From: Nocardioides salarius
GTDB lineage: Bacteria > Actinomycetota > Actinomycetes > Propionibacteriales > Nocardioidaceae
NCBI RefSeq assembly: GCF_016907435.1
Contig: NZ_JAFBBZ010000001.1
Coordinates: 3,658,001-3,722,000, forward strand
Reading direction: 5' to 3'
Length of the DNA stretch: 64,000 nucleotides
Made by a program: the position numbers and the translations under genes. How positions within the stretch are numbered: the stretch's first letter is position 1; every line of letters begins with the position of its first letter. This document shows positions 24,828 to 32,896 of this stretch, one piece after another. The notes below the pieces were generated by a model. That model was not told where the DNA came from. It saw only the letters and a program-made list of their open reading frames with translations, and searched no databases.

Positions 24828-26314
24828 GCGCCGGCGGGTCGGGTCCGCAGGAGCGGGGGGTCACGCGCCGCGGGGCGCTGCGGATCGGCGGCGTCGGCCT
24901 GCTGGCGGCGGGCGCGGGAGCCGCTGGCTGGTGGCGCTTCGGGCCGGAGTCGGCCCTCGAGCCCCGCACCGGTGCGGCACTGGTGGAGCCGGCGGTCGTG
25001 AGCAGCGAGTCGGGCCTCCTGGACGTGCGGCTCGTGGCTGGTCGTGGGGAGCGCCTGGTGGCGGGGCGACGGGCCGACGTCCTCGGCTACAACGACGGGC
25101 TGCCGGGCCCGACGCTGCGGGTGCGACCGGGCGACACCCTGCGCATCGAGCTGGTGAACCGGCTCGATGCGCCCACCAACCTCCACGTGCACGGGTTGCA
25201 CGTGTCCCCGGAGGGCAACGGCGACAACGTCTTCGTGGCCGTGCAGCCGGGGGAGTCGTTCGAGTACGAGCACCGGTTGCCCGACGACCACCCGCCGGGG
25301 GTGTTCTGGTACCACCCCCACCACCACGGCAACGTGGCCGACCAGGTCTTCGGGGGCCTGTACGGCGCCATCGTGGTCGAGGATCCCCCCGACGCCGCCG
25401 GCGGTGCGGAGGTCGAGGTGGCCCGTGAGCGGGTGTTGGTCGTCTCCGACATCAGCCTCGACGAGTCCGGGTCCCTCAAGGGGGCCTCGATGCAGGACCG
25501 GATGATGGGTCGCGAGGGCGACCTGGTGCTGGCCAACGGCCAGGTGATGCCCGTCCTCGAGGCGCGTCCTGGCGAGCGGGAGCGGTGGCGGGTGGTCAAC
25601 GCCTGCGTCTCGCGCTACCTGGAGCTCGACCTCGGCGACCAGCAGCTGGACCTGGTGGCACGCGACCTCGGTCCGCTGACCGAGCCCAGCGCGGGGGAGG
25701 CCGTCGTGCTGGCTCCCGGCAACCGGGCCGACATGGTGCTGACGGCGGTCTCCGGCTCCACCACGGTCCGGCTCGTGCCGGTCGACCGGGGTGAGTCGGG
25801 GATGGGCGGGATGATGGGCGGCGACGGAGCCGCGTCAGATGCGGTCGACCTGCTGACCTTCGAGGTGGCGGGGACCGTTGTCGGGGGCGGGCGTCCCCTG
25901 CCCAGCCCCGTGGCGGCGCGCGACCTGCGCGGCCAGGAGCCCACGCGCCGCCGCGAGCTCGTCCTCGAGACCGGCATGGGGATGGGCGGGATGAGCTTCA
26001 CCTTCGGAGGGCGCGCGTTCGACCCGGACCGCACCGACCAGGAGGTCGCCCTCGAGGCCGTCGAGGACTGGACGATCCGCAACGACAGCTCGATGGACCA
26101 TCCGTTCCACCTGCACGTGTGGCCGATGCAGGTGCTCGACGCCGGTGACGGTCCGGTGCAGGACCCGGTGTGGCGCGACGTGGTCAACGTCCCGGCGCGT
26201 GGGACGGTGACGGTCCGGGTGGCCTTCGACCTGCCCGGCCGCACCGTCTACCACTGCCACGTCCTCGACCACGAGGACGCCGGCATGATGGGCGTCGTCC
26301 GGGTCGGGGGGTGA
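24824..26314 (+). CDS. Tat-exported multicopper oxidase
   Basis: The protein has 496 residues. The N-terminus TRRGALRIGGVGLLAAGAGA is a twin-arginine signal. Copper ligands are visible in all four expected motifs: LHVHGLHV, WYHPHHHG, HPFHLHVW and YHCHVLDHEDAGMMG (T1 Cys and axial Met). Met-rich patches MGGMMGGDG and GMGMGGM resemble the CueO/CopA Met-rich segments. It likely oxidises Cu(I) or organic substrates outside the membrane. It is translationally coupled to the ArsR gene through the small protein. Confidence 0.92.
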   Translation: MSAGGSGPQERGVTRRGALRIGGVGLLAAGAGAAGWWRFGPESALEPRTGAALVEPAVVSSESGLLDVRLVAGRGERLVAGRRADVLGYNDGLPGPTLRVRPGDTLRIELVNRLDAPTNLHVHGLHVSPEGNGDNVFVAVQPGESFEYEHRLPDDHPPGVFWYHPHHHGNVADQVFGGLYGAIVVEDPPDAAGGAEVEVARERVLVVSDISLDESGSLKGASMQDRMMGREGDLVLANGQVMPVLEARPGERERWRVVNACVSRYLELDLGDQQLDLVARDLGPLTEPSAGEAVVLAPGNRADMVLTAVSGSTTVRLVPVDRGESGMGGMMGGDGAASDAVDLLTFEVAGTVVGGGRPLPSPVAARDLRGQEPTRRRELVLETGMGMGGMSFTFGGRAFDPDRTDQEVALEAVEDWTIRNDSSMDHPFHLHVWPMQVLDAGDGPVQDPVWRDVVNVPARGTVTVRVAFDLPGRTVYHCHVLDHEDAGMMGVVRVGG

Positions 26315-26333
26315 GCCCGGCGCGAGGGAATCC

Positions 26334-26699
26334 TCAGGAGCCGGACTGGGCGGCTGCCTCGGCCTTGGCCTTCTCGACGTCGAGGGCGCGCACGGCCCCG
26401 ATCAGCTCGCCGAGCGCCGGCGCGGGCAGGGCGCCCGGCTGGGCGAAGACGAGGGTGCCGCCCTTGAAGGCCATCAGCGTCGGGATCGAGGTGATGTTGG
26501 CCGCGGCGGCCAGGCTCTGCTCGGCCTCGGTGTCGACCTTGGCGAAGACGATGTCGCTGTTCTCCTCCGAGGCCTTCTCGAAGACCGGTGCGAACTGGCG
26601 GCACGGGCCGCACCAGGAGGCCCAGAAGTCGACCAGGACGATCTCGTTGTCGCTGATGGTGGTCTCGAACGTGGCGGCGGTCAGGTCGGTGGTGGCCAT
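26334..26699 (-). CDS. trxA: thioredoxin
   Basis: The protein has 121 residues with the active site VDFWASWCGPCRQF, FAKVDTEAEQ and the cis-Pro SIPTLMAFKGG. The last 15 residues form an Ala/Glu-rich tail. The ATG at 26699 has AGGAG at good distance. A CCCCTAGGGG palindrome lies 34 bases upstream, so the gene is probably induced together with the persulfide genes at 32-35 kb rather than being the housekeeping thioredoxin. Confidence 0.92.
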   Translation of the reverse strand: MATTDLTAATFETTISDNEIVLVDFWASWCGPCRQFAPVFEKASEENSDIVFAKVDTEAEQSLAAAANITSIPTLMAFKGGTLVFAQPGALPAPALGELIGAVRALDVEKAKAEAAAQSGS

Positions 26700-26728
26700 C
26701 GGGTGGTCTCCTGTTCGGTCGGAAGTGG

Positions 26729-27616
26729 TCATCCCCTAGGGGGGTTACTGGTCCCAACAGGTGTCGCCTGGTCGTTGTTCCCGCCCGCGTCGCGGCGCAC
26801 CCGGCGCAGCGCCGTGAGCCCGGCCACGACGAGGACCGCGGCAGGCACGACCCACAGGGGGATGGCGGCCGCCCACTCGCCGATCGCCTGCTGGGCGGCG
26901 AACTCGAGGTCGACCGTGTCGACGCCCAGCACGCCGGTGATGCCCGCGGTGCCGTCGTAGCGCAGGAACAGGACCCCGATGACGATGAAGAGCACGCCGG
27001 CGACCGCGGAGGTGGTGTGCACGCTGACGCGGCCCCACGACAGCGTGCGACCGCGCAGCCACCGCCGGCTGCCCAGGTCGTAGCGGTCCCACAGTGCGGC
27101 CAGGACCAGCAGGGGCGCGGCCATGCCCAGCGCGTAGACGGCCAGCAGCACCCCGCCCTGCCAGGGCGAGCCGGAGGTCGCGGCCACCGTCAGGATCGCG
27201 CCCAGCACCGGGCCGGAGCAGAAGCCGGCCAGGCCGTACACGGCGCCCAGCACCAGCGTCGACGCCCAGCCGCTGCCGCTGCGCGAGCCCGCCCACGACT
27301 GCAGGCGCGCCGAGAACGGCACGGCGAAGCCGCGCCCGAGCAGCTGCAGCACGCCGAGGGTGATGATCGTCCAGCCCGCGACCGCGATCAGGGTGCTGCG
27401 GTGGCCGTAGAACAGCTCGGAGGCGAAGCCGGCGCCGGTGCCCAGTGGCACCAGGGTCAGCAGCAGGCCGAGGTAGAAGACCGTCGTGCGGGCCACCAGG
27501 GCACGGGCGTCGGCGAAGGCGTAGGCGAAGAACGACGGCAGCAGCAGCGCGCTGCACGGCGAGAGCAGCGCCAGCACGCCGGCGGCGAAGGCCGCGACCA
27601 CGCCGATCTCGGTCAT
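26729..27616 (-). CDS. CcdA/DsbD-type thiol-redox membrane protein
   Basis: The protein has 295 residues and six to seven membrane helices. The first helix has LLSPCSALLLPSFFAYAF and the fourth YGLAGFCSGPVLGAIL, the two Cys that pass reducing equivalents across the membrane in CcdA. It is the last of four overlapping genes (ArsR-rhodanese, CPVC membrane protein, DsbA-like, this). It probably keeps an extracytoplasmic thiol protein, here the DsbA-like one, reduced. Confidence 0.85.
   Translation of the reverse strand: MTEIGVVAAFAAGVLALLSPCSALLLPSFFAYAFADARALVARTTVFYLGLLLTLVPLGTGAGFASELFYGHRSTLIAVAGWTIITLGVLQLLGRGFAVPFSARLQSWAGSRSGSGWASTLVLGAVYGLAGFCSGPVLGAILTVAATSGSPWQGGVLLAVYALGMAAPLLVLAALWDRYDLGSRRWLRGRTLSWGRVSVHTTSAVAGVLFIVIGVLFLRYDGTAGITGVLGVDTVDLEFAAQQAIGEWAAAIPLWVVPAAVLVVAGLTALRRVRRDAGGNNDQATPVGTSNPPRG
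26731..26746. promoter_or_regulatory. CsoR/CstR-type operator upstream of trxA
   Basis: ATCCCCTAGGGGGGTT has a perfect CCCCTAGGGG core and overlaps the stop codon of the ccdA-like gene. The same core occurs at 34668-34682 next to the CsoR-family gene. GC-rich tract-flanked TA palindromes of this type are known targets of CsoR/CstR proteins. Confidence 0.6.
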
Positions 27617-28356
27617 CGGGAGGCGGTGTCGTCAGCGGCGGCGTCGGCGGCGTCCTCGATGACCTGCTCGAAGGTCGCGGTCGGCTGCGCACCGATCACC
27701 GGCTGGCCGTTGATGATGAACGCCGGGGTGCCGGTGACCCCGATCTGCTGGCCCTCGGTGAAGTCCGCCGCCATCGCCTGCTGCGCCTGGGGGCTGGCCA
27801 TGTCGCGGCGGAAGTCGGCGACGTCGAGCCCGATCTCCTCGGCGATGGCGTCGAGGTACTCCTGGTCGATCGCGCCGCTGTTGGGGCTGGGCTGGTCGGC
27901 GTACATCGCGTCGTGGAACTCCCAGAACCTGCCCTGCGCAGCAGCGGCACGTCCGGCCAGGGCGGCGGTGGCCGACTCCTGGCCCAGGTAGGGGAAGTCG
28001 CGCCACTCGATGCGCAGGGTGCCGTCCTCCACGTACTGCTCCACCAGCTCCGGCTCGGTGTCCCGGGCGAACTTCCCGCAGAAGGGGCACTGGAACTCGG
28101 AGTAGCTGACCATCACGACGGGGGCGTCCACGTCGCCGAGGGCCATCGGGTCGCCCTTCTCCCGGCGCGGCAGCTGGGCGAGCGGGTCGTCATCCGGCGC
28201 CACCTGGGGCGAGGTGTCGGTGACCTCGGCGCGGGCGCCGGCGTCGGGCTGGGAGTCGTCCGAGCCGCCGGTGCCGACGAGCACGCCGACCAGGGCGACG
28301 GCGGCGATGCCGGCCACGGCGAGCGGGACGACGGGGGAGGTGCGCTTGCGGGTCAC
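27613..28356 (-). CDS. DsbA-like thiol oxidoreductase, membrane-anchored or secreted
   Basis: The protein has 247 residues: an N-terminal membrane helix (VVPLAVAGIAAVALVGVLVG), an acidic linker, then a DsbA/thioredoxin_4 domain with YSEFQCPFCGKFARD as active site and the cis-Pro loop VTGTPAFIINGQPV. It overlaps both neighbours by four bases. Together with the CcdA-like protein it forms a plausible extracytoplasmic disulfide or persulfide handling pair. Confidence 0.87.
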   Translation of the reverse strand: MTRKRTSPVVPLAVAGIAAVALVGVLVGTGGSDDSQPDAGARAEVTDTSPQVAPDDDPLAQLPRREKGDPMALGDVDAPVVMVSYSEFQCPFCGKFARDTEPELVEQYVEDGTLRIEWRDFPYLGQESATAALAGRAAAAQGRFWEFHDAMYADQPSPNSGAIDQEYLDAIAEEIGLDVADFRRDMASPQAQQAMAADFTEGQQIGVTGTPAFIINGQPVIGAQPTATFEQVIEDAADAAADDTASR

Positions 28357-28826
28357 GAGGGATCACTCCGGACGGTGGAGGCGGGCACGTTCGTGGGGGT
28401 GGCGCAGCTGCTCTCGCCGGCCAGGCGGCGCTGCAACGCCCAGGCCAGCAGGGCGACGGCGACGAGCTGGAGGAGGGGCTGGACGGGCTCGAACCAGGTC
28501 ATCGCGCCGGCGCTGCCGAGGGCGAGGAGCACGAGCTTGTTGCAGACCGGGCAGCCGACGGCGAAGAAGGTGAGCGTGCCGCCGATCCAGCCGCCCCGCC
28601 CGGCGGGGTCGGGCCCCTGCTGCTCCGGTGCGGCGACGTACGTCGCCACCAGCAGGCCGGCCAGCAGCGAGGAGACGACCAGCGACGGCCAGGCCCACCA
28701 GGTCGGGGGCACCTCGCGGCCGAAGATCGGGGTGTCGACCAGGTCGGTGGGTACGGCCACGACCAGCGCGAACGCCAGGCTCGCCACGACGGCGGCGCCC
28801 CAGCGGCGCGGCGTCCAGGCGGTCAT
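28353..28826 (-). CDS. small four-helix membrane protein with CPVC motif
   Basis: The protein has 157 residues. Hydrophobic segments surround FFAVGCPVCNKLVLLAL, placing a CxxC pair at or in the membrane, as in several thiol-redox membrane proteins; the C-terminus has one more Cys. I do not recognise the family with certainty. Its position between the ArsR-rhodanese and DsbA-like genes, with four-base overlaps on both sides, suggests a part in the same redox pathway. Confidence 0.6.
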   Translation of the reverse strand: MTAWTPRRWGAAVVASLAFALVVAVPTDLVDTPIFGREVPPTWWAWPSLVVSSLLAGLLVATYVAAPEQQGPDPAGRGGWIGGTLTFFAVGCPVCNKLVLLALGSAGAMTWFEPVQPLLQLVAVALLAWALQRRLAGESSCATPTNVPASTVRSDPS

Positions 28827-29491
28827 GCGCCGACCTCGACGGGGTGCCCGTGGGTGCGCCACTCGAGCATCCCGTCCTCGAGGCGGCGGGCATCGATGCC
28901 GGCGGCGGCCAGGATGCGCACCGCGTCGTGGGCCATCACGCAGAACGCGCCGCGGCAGTAGGCGATGACCGGGCCACGGGCGCGCAGGTCGTCGACCGCG
29001 GTGGCCAGCTCCTCCAGCGGCACGCTGCGGGCCCCCGGCACGTGCCCGGCGAGGAACTCCTCGACGGGGCGCACGTCGATGACGTCGGCGCTGCCCTCGT
29101 CGAGGGCCGCCGCGAGGTCGTCGCGGGTCACCAGGCCGACCTCGCCGGAGCCGGGCACGTCGAGGTAGGCCGCCAGGGCGCGCTCCACGTCGGCCGAGCG
29201 GTGCCGGCCCACGGTGCGCAGGGCGTCGTACAGAGCCGCGACGTCGTCACCGGCGAGGCGGTAGTGCACGCGCGTGCCCTCGCGCCGGGTGCTGACCAGG
29301 TTGGCCAGCTTGAGCACCTGCAGGTGGGCCGAGACCGTGGTGACGCCCATGCCCGCGGCGCGGGCCAGCGCGTCGACGGTGCGTTCGCCCTGGGCCAGCA
29401 GGTCGACCAGCTCGAGGCGGCGCGGGCTGGCGAAGGCCTTGCCGACCACCCCGAGCTCGTCGAAGAGGGAGCTGCGTCGCTCGTCGTCCAT
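28823..29491 (-). CDS. ArsR-family regulator fused to a rhodanese domain
   Basis: The protein has 222 residues. Residues 1-95 are a winged helix (AFASPRRLELVDLLAQGERTV, VTTVSAHLQVLKLANLV, STRREGTRVHYRL). Residues 120-215 are a rhodanese domain with VIDVRPVEEFLAGHVPGARS and the loop IAYCRGAFC holding the catalytic Cys. Such fusions are thought to sense or process sulfane sulfur. The ATG at 29491 has GAGGA before it. It leads a four-gene overlapping operon, with a dyad operator eight bases upstream of the start. Confidence 0.87.
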   Translation of the reverse strand: MDDERRSSLFDELGVVGKAFASPRRLELVDLLAQGERTVDALARAAGMGVTTVSAHLQVLKLANLVSTRREGTRVHYRLAGDDVAALYDALRTVGRHRSADVERALAAYLDVPGSGEVGLVTRDDLAAALDEGSADVIDVRPVEEFLAGHVPGARSVPLEELATAVDDLRARGPVIAYCRGAFCVMAHDAVRILAAAGIDARRLEDGMLEWRTHGHPVEVGA

Positions 29492-29498
29492 CCATTCC

Positions 29499-29514
29499 TC
29501 CAATGATCTTTGGA
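29499..29514. promoter_or_regulatory. dyad operator before the ArsR-rhodanese operon
   Basis: TCCAA and TTGGA flank six bases (TCCAATGATCTTTGGA). It lies within 25 bases of the start codon, where an autorepressor would block transcription or leader translation. It overlaps the Shine-Dalgarno region, so transcription is likely to start close by. Confidence 0.55.
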
Positions 29515-29598
29515 AGACCGTACCCGAGGCGTGGGGACGCGCAAGGGCCGGCGGGAGGTGTCCCTCCCGCCGGCCCTCCGGTCACGTGCGGTGGTGCG

Positions 29599-29799
29599 TC
29601 AGCGGCCCAGCAGGCGGCTGAACCAGCCGCCCTGGGAGCCGGCGCCCTTGGCTGCCTCCCGCGCCTCGCGGAGCTCGGCCTGGGAGTGCCCGGGGCACCA
29701 CTGGCCGGCGGGGACGCTCGCCTTGACCTGGGCGACGTGGTTGCCGCAGCCGGCCCAGGTGGTCTTCTGGCAGGTCTTGCAGGTGGTGGGGCGGCACAT
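29599..29799 (-). CDS. small Cys-rich protein, putative zinc ribbon
   Basis: The protein has 66 residues starting MCRPTTCKTCQKTTWAGCGNHV, with five Cys and two His in the first 40 residues, then a Glu/Ala-rich and basic tail. Short proteins with this CxPTTCxxCxKTTWxGCGxH signature are common in actinobacteria and are uncharacterised. It stands alone on the minus strand upstream of the MMPL stop region; the gaps on both sides are short and show nothing else. Confidence 0.65.
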   Translation of the reverse strand: MCRPTTCKTCQKTTWAGCGNHVAQVKASVPAGQWCPGHSQAELREAREAAKGAGSQGGWFSRLLGR

Positions 29800-29866
29800 G
29801 GTGCCTCTCCTTCCCGCGGCCTCGGCCGCAGTCGTCGTTCAGTCGTGGATCAGTCGTCGTGGGGGA

Positions 29867-32038
29867 TCAGTCGTGGGCGAAGGTGATGTTCGGCAGCACC
29901 TTGCGCAGCCAGGCCGGGGTGTACCAGGCGGCGTTGCCGGTCAGGCGCAGCATCACCGGCAGCAGCACCAGGCGCACCAGGAAGGCGTCGAGCAGCACCG
30001 CGATGCCGAGCACCACACCCATCTCCTTGGGCGGGATCGGGCCGGAGAGGGCGAAGGTGAAGAACACCGCCACCATCACCGCGCCGGCCGCGAAGATGAC
30101 CCGGCCCGAGTGGGCCAGCGAGCCGACCATCGCCTGCTTGGGGTCGCCGGTGCGCTCGTAGTGCTCCTTGGCCGAGGCCAGCAGGAAGACCGTGTAGTCC
30201 ATGGCGATCGCGAAGATCATCGCGAAGAAGAACACCGGCGCCCAGGCGTCGAGGAAGCCCTGGGGCTCGAAGCCGAGGAAGTCGGCGCCGTAGCCCTCCT
30301 GGAAGATCAGCCGGGCCACACCGAAGGCCGCGGCCGTCGAGAGCAGGCTGGCCAGGGTGCCCAGCAGCGAGATGAGCGGTGCCTGCAGGGCGAAGAGCAG
30401 CAGCAGGAAGCCGAGCACCATCACGATGCCGATCACCAGCGGGGTGGACTCGTCGAGCTGGGCCTTGAGGTCGAGGTTCTCGACCGCGGCGCCACCGACG
30501 AGCGCGGACTCCGGCAGGTCGCCCCGCAGCCGGTCGACGGTCTCGCCGAGCTTGGGGTCGGACGGGTCGACGGTCGGGACGGCCTGGATGAGCACCAGGT
30601 CGCTGTCGTCGCTGGCCGGCATCGGGGGCATCGCGCCGGCGATGCCCCCGTCGGCCTGCAGGGTGGCGGCGGTCTCGTCGGCGTCGGCCGCGTCGGCGAC
30701 CACCTGGAGGGTGCCGGGGGCGCCCTCACCGAACGACTCCTGGACCAGGTCGTAGCCGACCCGGGCCGAGGACTCCTCGGGCAGCACCTTGATCGAGGGC
30801 ATCGCAGTCTTCAGGCCCATGATCGGCGCTGCGAGCGCGAGCAGGACCACCAGCGAGGCCAGGCCCCAGACCAGCGGGCGCTTCCACAGCCGCTCGCCCC
30901 AGGCCTCGAAGCGCGGCGAGCGGTGCTCACCGGACTTCGACCAGGGCAGCGCGCCCTTGTTGATCTTGTCGTCGAGCTTGTTGAGCACCAGCGGCAGCAG
31001 GGTCAGCGTGGCGGCGAGGATGAAGACGACCGAGAGCATGATGCCGCCGGCCATCGAGCGGAACGAGGGCGAGGGCACGATCATCACCGCGGACAGCGAG
31101 ACCAGCACGGTCAGGCCCGAGAGGAGCACGGCCTTGCCGGCGGTGTCCATCATCTGCGCGATCGCCCACGGCTTGTCGTGCGGCCGCGCGGCCCGGGCGG
31201 CGCGGTAGCGCACCACCAGGAACAGCGCGTAGTCGATGCCCAGCGCCAGGGCGAACATCATCGCGAAGTTCATCGCCCAGATCGAGACCGGCACCAGCTC
31301 GTTGATCAGCACCAGCGAGCCCGCCGAGGCGACGAGGCCGGAGAGGGTCAGGATGAGCGGGAGCCCGGCAGCGACCAGGGCTCCGAAGGCCAGCACCAGG
31401 ATGGCCATGGTCACCGGCCACGACATCAGCTCGGACTGCAGCATCGCCTCGAGGTTGGCCTCGTTGAAGTCCGACCACAGCAGCGACGAGCCGGTCGGGT
31501 TGACCTGGACCGTGTCCGTGGACAGGCCCTGCAGCTCCTCCTTGATGTCGGTCGCGACGCGCACCATCTCGTTGGTGTCGACGCCGGCGCCGGCCAGCAC
31601 GATGGCGGTCGAGCCGTCCTCCGACAGGGTCGCGCCCGGCTGGGGCGCGATCACGTCGGCGATGCGCGGCTCGTCCTCGAGGATCGCGGTGACCTCGGCG
31701 ATGACGGCCTTGCCCTCACCCTCGGTGACCGGGCCCTCGTCGGAGTGCACGACGACCTGGATCGCCGAGGAGGCGTTGCCGCCGAAGCTGTCGCGGGCCA
31801 GCTCGCGCGCGGCCACGGATTCGGAGCCGTCGGCCTGCCAACCGGCACCGGAGAGGTTCTTCTCGACCTGTGGGGCGAAGACGCCCAGCCCGACGATCAG
31901 CAGGGCCCACACGATCGCCACGAGCTTGCCGTGGCTGGTGACCCACAGGCCCAGGCGGCCCAGGGGGCCGGCCGAGGGCGGTGCGGTCTCGTCGGAAGGG
32001 GTCCCGGCCCGGTGGGCCGGGGTCGTGGTGGTGCTCAT
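29867..32038 (-). CDS. MMPL/RND-type membrane transporter
   Basis: The protein has 723 residues with the MMPL layout: helix 1 after a Pro/Thr-rich start (LVAIVWALLIVGLGVFAPQV), a first extracytoplasmic loop, five helices including ALGIDYALFLVVRYR, a cytoplasmic loop, helix 7, a second loop and a last five-helix block with AIAMDYTVFLLASAKEHYERT. The two membrane GxDY motifs are the proton-relay segments. Substrate unknown. It follows the TauE-like gene by 31 bases, so it may belong to the persulfide operon. Confidence 0.87.
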   Translation of the reverse strand: MSTTTTPAHRAGTPSDETAPPSAGPLGRLGLWVTSHGKLVAIVWALLIVGLGVFAPQVEKNLSGAGWQADGSESVAARELARDSFGGNASSAIQVVVHSDEGPVTEGEGKAVIAEVTAILEDEPRIADVIAPQPGATLSEDGSTAIVLAGAGVDTNEMVRVATDIKEELQGLSTDTVQVNPTGSSLLWSDFNEANLEAMLQSELMSWPVTMAILVLAFGALVAAGLPLILTLSGLVASAGSLVLINELVPVSIWAMNFAMMFALALGIDYALFLVVRYRAARAARPHDKPWAIAQMMDTAGKAVLLSGLTVLVSLSAVMIVPSPSFRSMAGGIMLSVVFILAATLTLLPLVLNKLDDKINKGALPWSKSGEHRSPRFEAWGERLWKRPLVWGLASLVVLLALAAPIMGLKTAMPSIKVLPEESSARVGYDLVQESFGEGAPGTLQVVADAADADETAATLQADGGIAGAMPPMPASDDSDLVLIQAVPTVDPSDPKLGETVDRLRGDLPESALVGGAAVENLDLKAQLDESTPLVIGIVMVLGFLLLLFALQAPLISLLGTLASLLSTAAAFGVARLIFQEGYGADFLGFEPQGFLDAWAPVFFFAMIFAIAMDYTVFLLASAKEHYERTGDPKQAMVGSLAHSGRVIFAAGAVMVAVFFTFALSGPIPPKEMGVVLGIAVLLDAFLVRLVLLPVMLRLTGNAAWYTPAWLRKVLPNITFAHD

Positions 32039-32069
32039 GGGGGTCCGTTCTGTGAGTCAGGTCTGTGGG

Positions 32070-32894
32070 TCAGAGCAGCGCCGGGAAGGCGCGGGCGGCG
32101 GTGTAGACCGCGACGCCCAGGACGAGGAGCGTGAAGGCTCCCTGGAGCTTGTCGGTGTCGATCCGGTCGGCCAGGCGGGCGCCCAGCACAGCGGCGATGG
32201 ACGAGGCGATGGTGAGCGCCAGGACCAGCCACCAGTCGGGAGCGGCACCGGCGCCGGCACGCACGACCAGGGCCGAGGCCGAGGTGATGGTGATGACCAC
32301 CAGCGACGTGCCGACGGCGTACGTCATCGGCAGCGCCAGGGCCAGCAGCAGCGCCGGCACGACCAGGAACCCGCCGCCCACGCCGAGGAAGCCGGTCAGC
32401 AGGCCGACCACGGTGGCGGTGACGAGCACCTTGAGCGCGCGCGGGCAGTTGCAGGCGAAGGTGGGGCTGAAGGTGATGATCGGGTCGTCGAGACCCGGCC
32501 GGCCGCCCCGGTCGGGCTTCGTCGGGTCGCTGTGGGCGAGCCGGCGCCAGGCCATCAGGGCGCCCACGAGCAGCATCAGCGCCGCGAAGCAGGCCAGCAG
32601 CACGTCGTCGCTGACCAGCGCGGCACCGGTGGCGCCCGCGGCCGCGCCGCCGATCGCGACGACGCCGAAGACGACGCCGCGTCCCAGCAGCACGTTGCCC
32701 TGGCGGTGCGCGGAGACGGCGCCGGCCAGCGACGTCACCCCCACCACCACCAGCGAGCCGGTCGTGGCCTGCGTGGCCGACTGGTCGAGCAGGTAGACCA
32801 GCACCGGCACGGCCAGGATCGACCCGCCGCCGCCGAGCGCGCCCAGGGACAGCCCGATGAGCGCGCCGGCGGCGACGGCGAGGACGAAGGTCAC
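32070..32894 (-). CDS. TauE/SafE family sulfite or sulfonate exporter
   Basis: The protein has 274 residues and about eight helices. Both TauE repeats show the Gly-rich start: IGLSLGALGGGGSILAVPVL and GFLGVGGGFLVVPALLL. A central soluble loop has FACNCPRAL, with two Cys that might bind a thiol or metal. The GTG start is immediately upstream-adjacent to the MBL-rhodanese stop. In CstR-controlled clusters such a protein removes sulfite made by persulfide dioxygenase. Confidence 0.85.
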   Translation of the reverse strand: MTFVLAVAAGALIGLSLGALGGGGSILAVPVLVYLLDQSATQATTGSLVVVGVTSLAGAVSAHRQGNVLLGRGVVFGVVAIGGAAAGATGAALVSDDVLLACFAALMLLVGALMAWRRLAHSDPTKPDRGGRPGLDDPIITFSPTFACNCPRALKVLVTATVVGLLTGFLGVGGGFLVVPALLLALALPMTYAVGTSLVVITITSASALVVRAGAGAAPDWWLVLALTIASSIAAVLGARLADRIDTDKLQGAFTLLVLGVAVYTAARAFPALL

Positions 32895-32896
32895 GC

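Noticed and set aside
29510-32134. A long plus-strand open frame opposite the MMPL gene (about 874 codons)
   Set aside because: Composition is His/Gln/Arg-rich without motifs; the minus-strand MMPL protein has all family features.
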